Positions 7,631 to 15,918 of a stretch of DNA of 54,267 nt are shown one piece after another. A model generated the notes under the pieces. That model did not search any database. It was not told where the DNA came from and saw nothing but the letters and a program-made list of their open reading frames with translations. The stretch lies in the NCBI RefSeq assembly GCF_032056465.1, contig NZ_DAMBCL010000017.1. The stretch is one strand, 5' to 3'. How positions within the stretch are numbered: the stretch's first letter is position 1; every line of letters begins with the position of its first letter. The position numbers were made by a program, and so were the translations under genes. This DNA is from Mobilicoccus sp032056465 (GTDB lineage: Bacteria; Actinomycetota; Actinomycetes; Actinomycetales; Dermatophilaceae).

Positions 7631-9820
7631 TCAGCGCGGGTGCACCGAGAACGCGTAGTCGGCGGTGCTCGTCGAGGTGACCATCGGCGGGTGCAGGTCA
7701 CGCATCCCGAAGCGCTGCTTGCGGTGGACGAGCGTGACGATGATCGCCAGGGAGACTGCGAGGATGCCGGCGAGCACGCCCAGCGCGGCCCAGTAGTGGG
7801 AGGCCTGACCGCCGGAGATCGCGACGCGGAAGGCATCGACGCTGTACTTCATCGGCGAGACCACCGACAACGCCTGGTAGAAGTCGTTGAGCATCGTCAC
7901 CGGGAAGATCCCACCGCAGGCGGGGAGCTGGAGGATGAGCAGGACGAGGAACACCGCGGTCTGTGGCGAGCCGAGGATGAGCCTCACCCAGTACCCGAGT
8001 GCCATGAAGGCGAGCGCGGCGACGACGAGCAGCAGCCCGAACTTCCACGGGTGCACGGGATCGAGACCGAGGAAGAGCCACACGCCCCCACCCATGAGCA
8101 GGGCACCGAGGGTGCCGACGAGTCCCGGCGGGCCGAATCCGAGCAGGGCGCGCCGCCACGGGCCCGCCCGCCCGGTGATCGCCCGCCCGGAGATCGTGCG
8201 GAGGACGAGGAACGTCGACACGCACGCGATCCACAGGGCGATGGAGAAGAACATGGGGGCGAGACCGCGACCGTAGTACTTGGCGTCGTGATCGACCCGC
8301 TGGTGGATGTCCACCGGCTGCGCCATGACCGTGCTGAGGTCCGCGCGTTGGTCGTCGGACAGTTCGGGCACCTGCGCGACGCCCTTGGCGAGCCCGTTCG
8401 AGAGTTCGTGGGCGCCGCTGGAGAGCTGCGGCATCGCCGTGTCGAGCCGGCCGAGCGCATCGCTCAGCTCGACGAGACCCGACAGCGCGTTCGTCGCCTT
8501 GTCGGTCATCCCTCGTCCGGCGGCCGCGAGCTCCCGGCCACCGGCGCGGAGGTCGTCGATCCCGTCCTGCGACTGGGACAGCCCGGTCTGCACCTGGGCG
8601 AGACCGGAGTCGAGCTGCCCCGCCCGCTGGTCCGCCGCGTTGACGGCGGACTTCACCGCGGCGCCCGCGGCCTGCAGCCCCTTGGGATCCAGCTGGGCGT
8701 TGATGCCACCGGAGAGGCGGGCGACGACCCCGAGGTTGCTCTCGACGGTCGTCGTCGAGGTGGCGGCGCCCTCGAGGGAGCGGGTGAGGGCGACGAAGTC
8801 GGCGTCGTCGGCGAGTTCGGGGTGGGAGGCCAGCAGGCCCCGGGTGGCGTCGCGGCTCGTGTCGAGCTGCCGGCGGACCGTGAGGATCGAACCGTCGCCC
8901 GGCCCGGTGATCGAGCCGGTGACGTTGACGAGGTCCTTGCTCTGCTTGAGCAGCGCCGGGATGTCGCGCTCGGCGAAGTCGACGAGCGGGACGGCGGCCT
9001 CGTTGACGCGACGGACGTCGGCGATCGCGCCGCGTGCCGCGCCGGTGAGCGCCTCGGCGCCCTTCCCGGCGGTCCCCACCCCGGTGGCGATGCGGTCACT
9101 GCCCTTCTGCACGTCGGCCAGACCGCGCTCGGCCTCGGCCACCGAGCTCTGGACTCCCTTGTTGTCCGAGACCGCGGCCTTGACCGAGGTGTCGATCTGG
9201 TGCACGCCGTCCTTGGCCTTGGCGAGGTTGACGTCGAGCTTCTTCGCCCCGTCGGCGGCCGAGACGAGCCCCTCCCGCATCTTGTCGACGTTGAGGAAGA
9301 GCGCCTCGAAGTAGGTCTCCGACACCGTGGAGTCGAGGGTCTTGCCCAGGGCGTCGTCGGCCTTGCCCGTGAGCGTGCCGATGATGAAGCCGTTCGCGTC
9401 GTCGCGGCGCAGTTCGAGGCCGGCGCGCTTGGGTGTGAGGTCGCCGGCGCTCACGAGGTTGGCGGAGAAATCCTCCGGGATAGTGATGACCATGTAGTAC
9501 TCACCGCTGCGGAGGCCGTCGAGCGCGCGCTCGTCGTCCTCGCCGAGGAACTGCCAGTCGAACGTCGGCCGATCCTTGAGGGCTTGGACGAAGTCCTTGC
9601 CGCCGGTGACCTTCTTGTCGCCGAACGTCGCCTGACGGTCGTGGTTGACGACCGCGACTTTGATGTCCTTGATGTGACCGTAGAGGTCCCAGTTGGCGTG
9701 CAGGTAGATCCCGCCGTACAGCAACGGGATGAGCAGCACGAAGATCAGCGCCAGCCGGGATCGGCCGCGGAATCTCGTGAACTCGTGTCGGACGAGGATG
9801 AGGAAGCGCTTCAGAAGCAT
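7631..9820 (-). CDS. YhgE/Pip domain membrane protein (ABC-2-type permease-like)
   Basis: 729 aa. A membrane span near the N-terminus (about 22-40, after LKRFLILVRHEFTRF) leads to the YhgE/Pip signature DIKVAVVNHDRQATFG (52-67). A large extracytoplasmic part (about 60-480) follows, rich in helical repeats of D, K, S and A with strong coiled-coil character. About five more spans form the C-terminus, including the LLILQLPACGGIFPVTML region typical of ABC-2 permeases. The family includes Lactococcus Pip (phage infection protein) and EsaA-like type VII secretion components, but most members have no known function. AGGAA lies eight bases before the ATG at 9820. It follows an ABC ATPase gene by 10 bp, so the two probably form one exporter or membrane complex. 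Confidence 0.85.
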   Translation of the reverse strand: MLLKRFLILVRHEFTRFRGRSRLALIFVLLIPLLYGGIYLHANWDLYGHIKDIKVAVVNHDRQATFGDKKVTGGKDFVQALKDRPTFDWQFLGEDDERALDGLRSGEYYMVITIPEDFSANLVSAGDLTPKRAGLELRRDDANGFIIGTLTGKADDALGKTLDSTVSETYFEALFLNVDKMREGLVSAADGAKKLDVNLAKAKDGVHQIDTSVKAAVSDNKGVQSSVAEAERGLADVQKGSDRIATGVGTAGKGAEALTGAARGAIADVRRVNEAAVPLVDFAERDIPALLKQSKDLVNVTGSITGPGDGSILTVRRQLDTSRDATRGLLASHPELADDADFVALTRSLEGAATSTTTVESNLGVVARLSGGINAQLDPKGLQAAGAAVKSAVNAADQRAGQLDSGLAQVQTGLSQSQDGIDDLRAGGRELAAAGRGMTDKATNALSGLVELSDALGRLDTAMPQLSSGAHELSNGLAKGVAQVPELSDDQRADLSTVMAQPVDIHQRVDHDAKYYGRGLAPMFFSIALWIACVSTFLVLRTISGRAITGRAGPWRRALLGFGPPGLVGTLGALLMGGGVWLFLGLDPVHPWKFGLLLVVAALAFMALGYWVRLILGSPQTAVFLVLLILQLPACGGIFPVTMLNDFYQALSVVSPMKYSVDAFRVAISGGQASHYWAALGVLAGILAVSLAIIVTLVHRKQRFGMRDLHPPMVTSTSTADYAFSVHPR

Positions 9821-9830
9821 GGACGGTTCC

Positions 9831-10757
9831 TCACTGTTCCGAGCGGGTGGAGGTGTCGGTGTGGGCCGGGGTCTCGGGGGGCGCACCGGCCTCGTCGGCC
9901 GCCGGTGGCGAGGCGGAGACGGGCGGCCCCGCGTCGGCGTCCGGCGCGGGGCCCTCGGGTTCGACCTCCCTGAGCCGACCGGGTGCATGACGTCGGTGAT
10001 CGCCCTGGGCGGCTGCCGTGTGGAGGTGGGGCTCGGCCGTGAAGCTCACCGTCTCGGGTCCGCTCTCCTCCTCGGTCGGGCTGTCGGGGTCGGTCTCGAC
10101 GGGGGCGGTGTCGAGGGTCCGCTCGAGATGGAGGACGACCGACCCCTCGGGGACGAAGTCGTCATCGGCGACGGACATGACGAGCGCGGCCCCGTCGATC
10201 GCGAGGAGGCGCCGCAGCGCCGAGTAGAGCCGCGGGAGGTCGCGGTGGCGGATGCGCAGGTCCGCGTCGTCGAGCGCGATGACGCTCGCGGGCCGGACCA
10301 TCGCGAGCGCGACGGCGACGACGGCCCGATCGAGGCTGTCCATCTTCTCGAGCTGGGCCTTGACGTCGACACGGACGCCGAGCGCCTCGGCCATGAGGTC
10401 CGCGCGCTTCAGCGCCGTGTCGGGGGAGATGCCGTCGATGTAGGCACGGTCGAGGATCGACTCACGCAGGGTGAGGCGGTCCTCGGGCCCCACGTAGTCA
10501 CCGAGCCGCGCGATGCTCGTGTGCATGAGCGCGTCGTAGGGGTTCGCCGCCGCGTCGATCCCGCACAGTTCGAGGGACCCCGTCGCCGCCCTGAACCGAC
10601 CGCAGAGCGCGAGGAGGAGGGAGGACTTGCCCGAGCCCGCAGGTCCGGCCACGACACACATCTGCTCGGGATACAACGTGACGTCGACCGGGCCGAAGAT
10701 CCTCCCCTGGGATCCGTCGGCCATCAGGTCGCGAGCGATGAGAATCGGGTCGTCCAT
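9831..10757 (-). CDS. ABC-type ATPase with altered Walker B and signature, partner of YhgE protein
   Basis: 308 aa. Walker A is intact (GPAGSGKSS, about 38-46). The canonical LSGGQ is replaced by a KMDSLDRA segment (about 138-145), followed by VVAVALAMVRPASVIALDDAD. The Walker B ends in DD, so the usual catalytic Glu is Asp. The last ~90 residues are an acidic, Pro/Thr/Ala-rich tail that looks disordered. These are direct observations; weak or modified ATPase activity is an inference. GTG (10760) and ATG (10757) overlap directly behind GGAGGT; I chose the ATG. It is co-transcribed with the YhgE/Pip gene downstream. Confidence 0.8.
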   Translation of the reverse strand: MDDPILIARDLMADGSQGRIFGPVDVTLYPEQMCVVAGPAGSGKSSLLLALCGRFRAATGSLELCGIDAAANPYDALMHTSIARLGDYVGPEDRLTLRESILDRAYIDGISPDTALKRADLMAEALGVRVDVKAQLEKMDSLDRAVVAVALAMVRPASVIALDDADLRIRHRDLPRLYSALRRLLAIDGAALVMSVADDDFVPEGSVVLHLERTLDTAPVETDPDSPTEEESGPETVSFTAEPHLHTAAAQGDHRRHAPGRLREVEPEGPAPDADAGPPVSASPPAADEAGAPPETPAHTDTSTRSEQ

Positions 10758-10783
10758 CACACCTCCATGCTGAGTCGCCGCTC

Positions 10784-10789
10784 ACCCTA
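10784..10789 (-). promoter_or_regulatory. -10 box of the ABC-ATPase/YhgE operon
   Basis: TAGGGT on the minus strand lies about 27 bp before the start, which has its own Shine-Dalgarno (GGAGGT). No clear -35 is visible. Confidence 0.4.
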
Positions 10790-10872
10790 CCGCCCGGCAA
10801 CGACACCGGGACGGCAGGGCGAAGCGGGCGAACCGGTCGCAGGGGCCGGGCCACGACCCCGTCGGCGCCGCG

Positions 10873-12690
10873 TCAGGGGCCACCGCCGGGGCGGCTGATC
10901 CGCTCCCCCGGCTCCGCACTCCCGGCGCGGTCGCGCTCGGCTCGGTTGACGGCGGACAGGATCGCCGAGATCGACGCCCGGACGATGGAGTTGTGCAGGC
11001 CGACGCCCCACAGGACGCGCTCTCCGATCGCGCACTCGACGTACGCGGCCGCGCGCGAGTCCTGTCCGGTCGTCATCGCGTGCTCGGCGTAGTCGAGGAC
11101 GCGCACGTCGACGCCGAGGCGGGCGAGGCCGTCGATGAACGCGGCGATGGGACCGTTGCCCGTGCCCTCGATCTCGACCTCCCGGTCGCCGTCGAGCACG
11201 GTGGCCCAGATGTGGTCGCGCCCGTCGGCCTCGCTCACGCTGCGGGCGCCGAGCGGGGTGAACCGGCCCCAGGCCTTCTCGCCCTCGCCGGTGCCGGGCA
11301 GGTACTCGTCGCTGAAGACCTCCCACAGCGCGGCCGCGCTCATCTCGCCGCCCTCGGAGTCGGTGCGCTTCTGCACGACGCCCGACAGCTCGATCTGCAG
11401 CCGACGCGGCAGGTCGAGCTGGTGCTCATTGCGCATGAGGTAGGCGACGCCGCCCTTACCGGACTGGCTGTTGACGCGGACGACGGCCTCGTAGCTGCGG
11501 CCGAGGTCGTGCGGATCGACGGGGAGGTAGGGCACGCCCCAGACGAGTTCGTCGATCGGCTTGCCGCTCTCGCGGCTCTGCCGCTCCATGTCGTCGAAGC
11601 CCTTCTTGATCGCATCCTGGTGCGAGCCGGAGAAGGCGGTGAAGACGAGGTCGCCGCCGTAAGGGTGGCGCTCGTGGACGGGCAGCTGGTTGCAGTGCTC
11701 GACGGTGCGACGGATCTCGTCGATGTCGGAGAAGTCGATCTGCGGGTCGACGCCCTGGCTGAACATGTTGAGCCCGAGGGTGACGAGGCAGACGTTGCCG
11801 GTCCGCTCCCCGTTGCCGAACAGGCAGCCCTCGATGCGGTCCGCGCCCGCGAGATAACCGAGCTCGGCGGCGGCGACGCCGGTACCGCGGTCGTTGTGGG
11901 GGTGCAGCGACACGATCATCGAGTCGCGGCGGGTGAGGTGACGGCACATCCACTCGATCGAGTCGGCGTACACGTTGGGCGTGGCGATCTCGACGGTCGC
12001 GGGCAGGTTGACGATCATCGGGTTCTGCGGGGTCGGGTCGAAGACCTCGGCGACCTCGTTGACGACCCGCACGGCGAACTCGAGCTCGGTGCCCGTGAAC
12101 GACTCCGGGGAGTACTCGTAGGTGATGTGGGTGTCGGGGATCGCCTCCTCGAGCTTCTTGCACAGCTTGGCGCCCTGGAGGGCGATGTCGAGGATCCCGT
12201 CCTGGTCGGCGCCGAAGACGACGCGCCGCTGCAACACCGAGGTGGAGTTGTAGAGGTGGACGATCGCGCTCTTCGCCCCGTCGATCGCGTCGAAGGTGCG
12301 CTCGATGAGGTGGTCGCGGGCCTGCGTGAGCACCTGGATCGTCACGTCGTCGGGGATGTGCCCGCCCTCGACGAGCTGGCGGCAGAAGTCGAAGTCGGTC
12401 TGGCTCGCGCTGGGGAACCCGATCTCGATCTCCTTGTAGCCCATGGAGACGAGGAGCTGGAACATCCGCAGCTTGCGCTCGGCGTTCATCGGGTCGATGA
12501 GGGCCTGGTTGCCGTCGCGCAGGTCGACGGCGCACCACCGGGGGGCCTTGGTGATCGTCTTCGTCGGCCACGTGCGGTCGGGAAGGTCGATCGCGATCTG
12601 CTCGTGGAACGGCACGTACTTCGCGATCGGCATGCCGGAGGGCTGCTGGGTGGACATCGCGTACGGGGACGCGGGGGTGCTCGTGCTCAT
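10873..12690 (-). CDS. leuA: 2-isopropylmalate synthase
   Basis: 605 aa. It condenses acetyl-CoA with 2-oxoisovalerate, the first committed step to leucine. The catalytic HMGL-like barrel starts at RWCAVDLRDGNQALIDPM (metal/substrate-binding DLRDGNQ); SLHPHNDRGTGVAAAEL carries the metal-binding HxH-type block, and GNGERTGN is conserved. The C-terminal ~120 residues form the regulatory domain for leucine feedback. The length fits the long LeuA type of actinobacteria. I chose ATG 12690, which has GGAG eight bases upstream, over an in-frame ATG at 12714. A leucine leader ORF and alternative hairpins precede it. Confidence 0.96.
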   Translation of the reverse strand: MSTSTPASPYAMSTQQPSGMPIAKYVPFHEQIAIDLPDRTWPTKTITKAPRWCAVDLRDGNQALIDPMNAERKLRMFQLLVSMGYKEIEIGFPSASQTDFDFCRQLVEGGHIPDDVTIQVLTQARDHLIERTFDAIDGAKSAIVHLYNSTSVLQRRVVFGADQDGILDIALQGAKLCKKLEEAIPDTHITYEYSPESFTGTELEFAVRVVNEVAEVFDPTPQNPMIVNLPATVEIATPNVYADSIEWMCRHLTRRDSMIVSLHPHNDRGTGVAAAELGYLAGADRIEGCLFGNGERTGNVCLVTLGLNMFSQGVDPQIDFSDIDEIRRTVEHCNQLPVHERHPYGGDLVFTAFSGSHQDAIKKGFDDMERQSRESGKPIDELVWGVPYLPVDPHDLGRSYEAVVRVNSQSGKGGVAYLMRNEHQLDLPRRLQIELSGVVQKRTDSEGGEMSAAALWEVFSDEYLPGTGEGEKAWGRFTPLGARSVSEADGRDHIWATVLDGDREVEIEGTGNGPIAAFIDGLARLGVDVRVLDYAEHAMTTGQDSRAAAYVECAIGERVLWGVGLHNSIVRASISAILSAVNRAERDRAGSAEPGERISRPGGGP

Positions 12691-12705
12691 GCGGGGGACT
12701 CCTGG

Positions 12706-12725
12706 TGTTCTCACGTGTTCTCACG
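12706..12725 (-). repeat. Perfect 10-bp tandem repeat before leuA
   Basis: TGTTCTCACG occurs twice head-to-tail (12706-12715 and 12716-12725), one helical turn apart, just upstream of the leuA Shine-Dalgarno. On the RNA each copy offers TGAGA, which could pair with the TCTCA just before it. Confidence 0.6.
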
Positions 12726-12743
12726 CGCTCACGGCTGAGAGGT

Positions 12744-12802
12744 CAGGCCGGGGCATCACGAACTCCGCGACGGGGGAGGCCTGTCAGCGGGTCCCGTCGC
12801 GG
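12744..12802 (-). promoter_or_regulatory. leuA attenuator-like alternative hairpins
   Basis: Hairpin A: bases 12793-12802 pair perfectly (10 bp) with 12765-12774. Its 5' arm lies in the last codons of the leader ORF. Hairpin B: 12778-12783 (CAGGCC on the RNA) pairs with 12744-12749 (GGCCTG). The 5' arm of B lies in the loop of A and the 3' arm of A lies in the loop of B, so they cannot form together. I do not see a classical U-tract terminator. Confidence 0.6.
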
Positions 12803-12852
12803 CGGCTAAGGAGTCGTCCCCTCAGGTGGAGGGCCCAGGACGCACGCGTCAT
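12784..12852 (-). CDS. Putative leuA leader peptide (leucine attenuation)
   Basis: 22 aa, stop at 12784. It contains Leu at positions 8, 10, 14 and 15, the last two as CTC-CTT followed by SRRDGTR. CTT is a rare codon in this GC-rich sequence. ATG 12852 lies 7 nt after TACCAT (12860-12865), so the RNA would begin at this codon; ATGs at 12861 and 12870 are in the same frame. Slow translation over the Leu pair would cover the 5' arm of hairpin A and let hairpin B form. The ribosome-mediated mechanism is inferred from structure and position. Confidence 0.6.
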   Translation of the reverse strand: MTRASWALHLRGRLLSRRDGTR

Positions 12853-12896
12853 GCCGGTCATGGTAACCATCCACGCGGCTGCCGCCGCAGCCCGTC

Positions 12897-14846
12897 TCAT
12901 CTCGGGCGCGTCGCCGGGGGGTGTTCGAGCGGTGCGTGCTCCGCCCCCGACCCACGGGTCGGCGGGGTCTCGACGATCGGGCTGATCGCGCCGTCGCGCC
13001 GGTGGCGCAGACCCGTGACGCGACGACCGTGCCGTGTCCGCACCTGCGCGAGGGCGAGCACGCGTCGGAGCATCTCCGCGACGGGATCGTCGGGTGCGGC
13101 GGGCGGTGTCTCGGGCTCCTCGTGCCGCGATCCCACCCGCAGGACGAAGTCGTCGCCATGCTCGGTGATGCCGGTGACGACGGCCTCGGACACGGCCGCC
13201 TCGGCGACCTCCCGGCGCACGATGCGGGGGTCCCGGGCGAGGTCCTTGACGAGGGCGATCGTCATCGCCCCCATGACGAGAAGGAAGGGCAGGCCGGCGA
13301 TGATCGTCACGTTCTGCAGCCCACCGAGGGCGTCGGCGCCGCCGACGAGCAACATGATCGCGGCGACGGCCCCGGTGGCGACACCCCAGAACACGACCGT
13401 GCCCGAGCGCGGTTCGATGGTGCCCTGCTCCGAGAGCGTGCCCATGACGATCGAGGCGGCGTCGGCGCCGGAGACGAAGAAGATCGCGACGAGCACCATG
13501 ACGATCGTCGAGGTGAGACCCGGCAGCGGCAGGTGTGACAGGAGACCGAAGAGTTGCTGCTCCGTCGAGGCGGCGGCGAGGTCGACGCCGTGACGCTGGA
13601 GATCGATCGCGGCGCCACCGAAGATCGAGAACCAGACGAGGCTGACCGCCGTGGGAACGAGGAGGACGCCCGTGACGAACTCCCGGATCGTGCGGCCGCG
13701 GGAGATGCGGGCGATGAACATCCCGACGAACGGGGTCCAGCTCACCCACCAGGCCCAGTAGAAGATCGTCCACGACGACAGCCACTCCCCGATCCCCTCG
13801 CCGCCGGAGGCGGCGGTGCGGGCCGACATGGGCAGGAGCTCGCCGAGGTAGCTGCCGACGGTCGTCGGGAGCATGTCGAGGATGATGACGGTCGGGCCGA
13901 CGACGAAGACGAACAGGGCCAGTGCGAGCGCGAGGACCATGTTCGTGTTCGAGAGCCACTGGATGCCCTTCTCGACGCCGGAGACGGCGGAGACCACGAA
14001 GCAGACCGTGAGCACGGCGATGATCCCGACGAGGGCGGCGTTGCCGAGCCTGCCGATCCCGGCGACGATCTCGAGGCCGGAGGCGATCTGCAACGCGCCG
14101 AGGCCGAGCGAGGCCGCCGAGCCGAAGAGCGTGGCGAAGATCGCGAGGATGTCGATGAGCCGCCCGCCCGCGGTGTTCGACACGTTCTCGCCGAGGAGCG
14201 GCGCGAACGCACTGCTGATGAGGAGCGACCGGCCCTTGCGGAACACACCGTAGGCGATGGCGAGACCGACCACCGCGTAGATCGCCCACGGGTGGAGCGA
14301 CCAGTGGAACATCGTCGTCGCCATCGCATGCTCGAGGGCGTGCCCGTCGCCGCCCGTGCCCGGGGGTGGGGAGACGAAGTGGGTGAGCGGTTCGCTGACC
14401 CCGTAGAACATGAGACCGATGCCCATGCCCGCGGAGAACATCATCGCCACCCACGAGACCGTCGAGAACTCCGGTTCCTCGCCCTCCTCACCGAGTGTCA
14501 GCCGGCCGTAGCGCGAGGCTCCCAGCCAGATGACGACGACGACGAACGCGGAGGCGAGCAGCGAGAACAGCCACCCGGTGTCGGTGACCACCCAGGCGAC
14601 CCCGGCCTTCGAGGCTCCCGCGAGGGAGGCCGTCCCCACGAGTCCCCACGCGACGAACGCGAGGGAGACGGTGGCGGCGACACCGAAGACGACCGTGTCG
14701 AGGCGGGGAGCGCGGGATTCCTGATCGACGTGGGGCGGGTCCAACGCCGGGTGGGTCGGAGCTGCACCCTCGTGGCCGTCGGGCGCGGGATGATCGCGCC
14801 CGGGTGCGGGTGCGGGTTCATGGACGTGGGACCAGTGTGCTGACAC
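12897..14846 (-). CDS. BCCT-family betaine/choline/carnitine transporter
   Basis: 649 aa. Sodium- or proton-coupled uptake of quaternary ammonium osmolytes across the cytoplasmic membrane. Twelve spans are expected. The diagnostic blocks are AGMGIGLMFYGVSEPL and TIFYWAWWVSWTPFVGMFI followed by ARISRGRTIREF. The N-terminal ~45 residues are a His/Pro/Asp-rich cytosolic tail. The C-terminal ~120 residues are a charged tail, as in osmosensing members such as BetP, so activation by osmotic stress is plausible but not shown. The GTG at 14846 has GGAGG seven bases upstream; the frame continues into era but that part is not coding. It is transcribed alone. Confidence 0.92.
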   Translation of the reverse strand: MSAHWSHVHEPAPAPGRDHPAPDGHEGAAPTHPALDPPHVDQESRAPRLDTVVFGVAATVSLAFVAWGLVGTASLAGASKAGVAWVVTDTGWLFSLLASAFVVVVIWLGASRYGRLTLGEEGEEPEFSTVSWVAMMFSAGMGIGLMFYGVSEPLTHFVSPPPGTGGDGHALEHAMATTMFHWSLHPWAIYAVVGLAIAYGVFRKGRSLLISSAFAPLLGENVSNTAGGRLIDILAIFATLFGSAASLGLGALQIASGLEIVAGIGRLGNAALVGIIAVLTVCFVVSAVSGVEKGIQWLSNTNMVLALALALFVFVVGPTVIILDMLPTTVGSYLGELLPMSARTAASGGEGIGEWLSSWTIFYWAWWVSWTPFVGMFIARISRGRTIREFVTGVLLVPTAVSLVWFSIFGGAAIDLQRHGVDLAAASTEQQLFGLLSHLPLPGLTSTIVMVLVAIFFVSGADAASIVMGTLSEQGTIEPRSGTVVFWGVATGAVAAIMLLVGGADALGGLQNVTIIAGLPFLLVMGAMTIALVKDLARDPRIVRREVAEAAVSEAVVTGITEHGDDFVLRVGSRHEEPETPPAAPDDPVAEMLRRVLALAQVRTRHGRRVTGLRHRRDGAISPIVETPPTRGSGAEHAPLEHPPATRPR

Positions 14847-14970
14847 GTGGACGCCTCCTGGGTGGACCCTCGCGGGGAGGGTCTCGACGAGGACGGACGC
14901 TACCCGAGCCCCGCGCCGTACCCGGTCCCGCCCCCTCACCGACCTGGGCGCACGTCCAGGTGGGTGGGCC

Positions 14971-15918
14971 TCAGAAGCCGAGTCGGCGCAACTGCTTGGG
15001 GTCGCGCTGCCAGTCCTTGGCGACCTTGACGTGGAGGTCGAGGTAGACGCGCTGACCGAGGAGATCCTCGATCCCCGTACGGGCCCGGGTACCGACGTCA
15101 CGGAGGCGGGAGCCCCCGCGGCCGATGATGATCGCCTTCTGGCTGTCGCGTTCGACGAACACGTTGACCCGTACGTCCGACATCGGGGAGCCCTCCGGGC
15201 GGCCCTCGCGGGGGACGATCTCCTCGACGACGACCGCGAGGCTGTGCGGCAGTTCGTCGCGCACGCCCTCGAGGGCGGCCTCCCGCACGAGCTCGGCGAT
15301 CATGACGATCTCGGGCTCGTCGGTGATGACGTCGTCGGGGTAGAGCTTGGGCGAGAGCGGCAGGCGGCTCGTGAGTTCGGACGCGACCACCTCGACCTGG
15401 TCGCCCCGGGTGGCGGAGCAGGGCACGATCGCGTCCCACTCCCCCAGCCCGTCGATCGCGATGAGGTGCTCGGCGAGGCGCTGCCTGTCGACGAGGTCGC
15501 TCTTCGTGGCGACCGCGACGACGGGAGTGCGACGGGCCCGGCGAAGGTCGGCGAGCTCGGTCGCGATGAACGTGTCGCCCGGGCCGACGCGCTGGTCGGC
15601 CGGGAGGCAGAAACCGACGACGTCGACGTCGAGCAGGGTCTCGCGGACGAGGTCGTTGAGCCGCTGGCCGAGAAGGGTGCGCGGCTTGTGCAGGCCGGGG
15701 GTGTCGACGAGGACGAGCTGGGAGTCCTCGCTCGTGCGGATTCCCCGGATGGCGTGTCGCGTCGTCTGCGGCTTGCTCGAGGTGATCGCGACCTTGTCAC
15801 CGACGAGCGCGTTCGTCAGCGTCGACTTGCCCGCGTTGGGGCGACCGACGAGGCACGCGAATCCCGCGCGGTACTCCGGCGTGACGTCCTGCTCGATCCG
15901 TGGGGGGTGCTCGCTCAT
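14971..15918 (-). CDS. era: GTPase Era
   Basis: 315 aa. Era is a 16S rRNA-binding GTPase needed for 30S maturation. G1 GRPNAGKST is at 25-33, G3 DTPG at 72-75, and G4 is ATKSD. The C-terminal KH domain includes IIIGRGGSRLRDVGTRAR and ends KVAKDWQRDPKQLRRLGF. Its ATG overlaps the stop of the CNNM gene (ATGA), so translation is coupled. It is the last gene of the phoH-ybeY-CNNM-era unit; YbeY and Era both act on 16S rRNA, and the operon ties them together. Confidence 0.96.
   Translation of the reverse strand: MSEHPPRIEQDVTPEYRAGFACLVGRPNAGKSTLTNALVGDKVAITSSKPQTTRHAIRGIRTSEDSQLVLVDTPGLHKPRTLLGQRLNDLVRETLLDVDVVGFCLPADQRVGPGDTFIATELADLRRARRTPVVAVATKSDLVDRQRLAEHLIAIDGLGEWDAIVPCSATRGDQVEVVASELTSRLPLSPKLYPDDVITDEPEIVMIAELVREAALEGVRDELPHSLAVVVEEIVPREGRPEGSPMSDVRVNVFVERDSQKAIIIGRGGSRLRDVGTRARTGIEDLLGQRVYLDLHVKVAKDWQRDPKQLRRLGF

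Noticed and set aside
7184..9973. 929-codon plus-strand frame opposite the YhgE gene
   Set aside because: Antisense shadow; the minus strand has membrane spans, the YhgE motif and a ribosome site.
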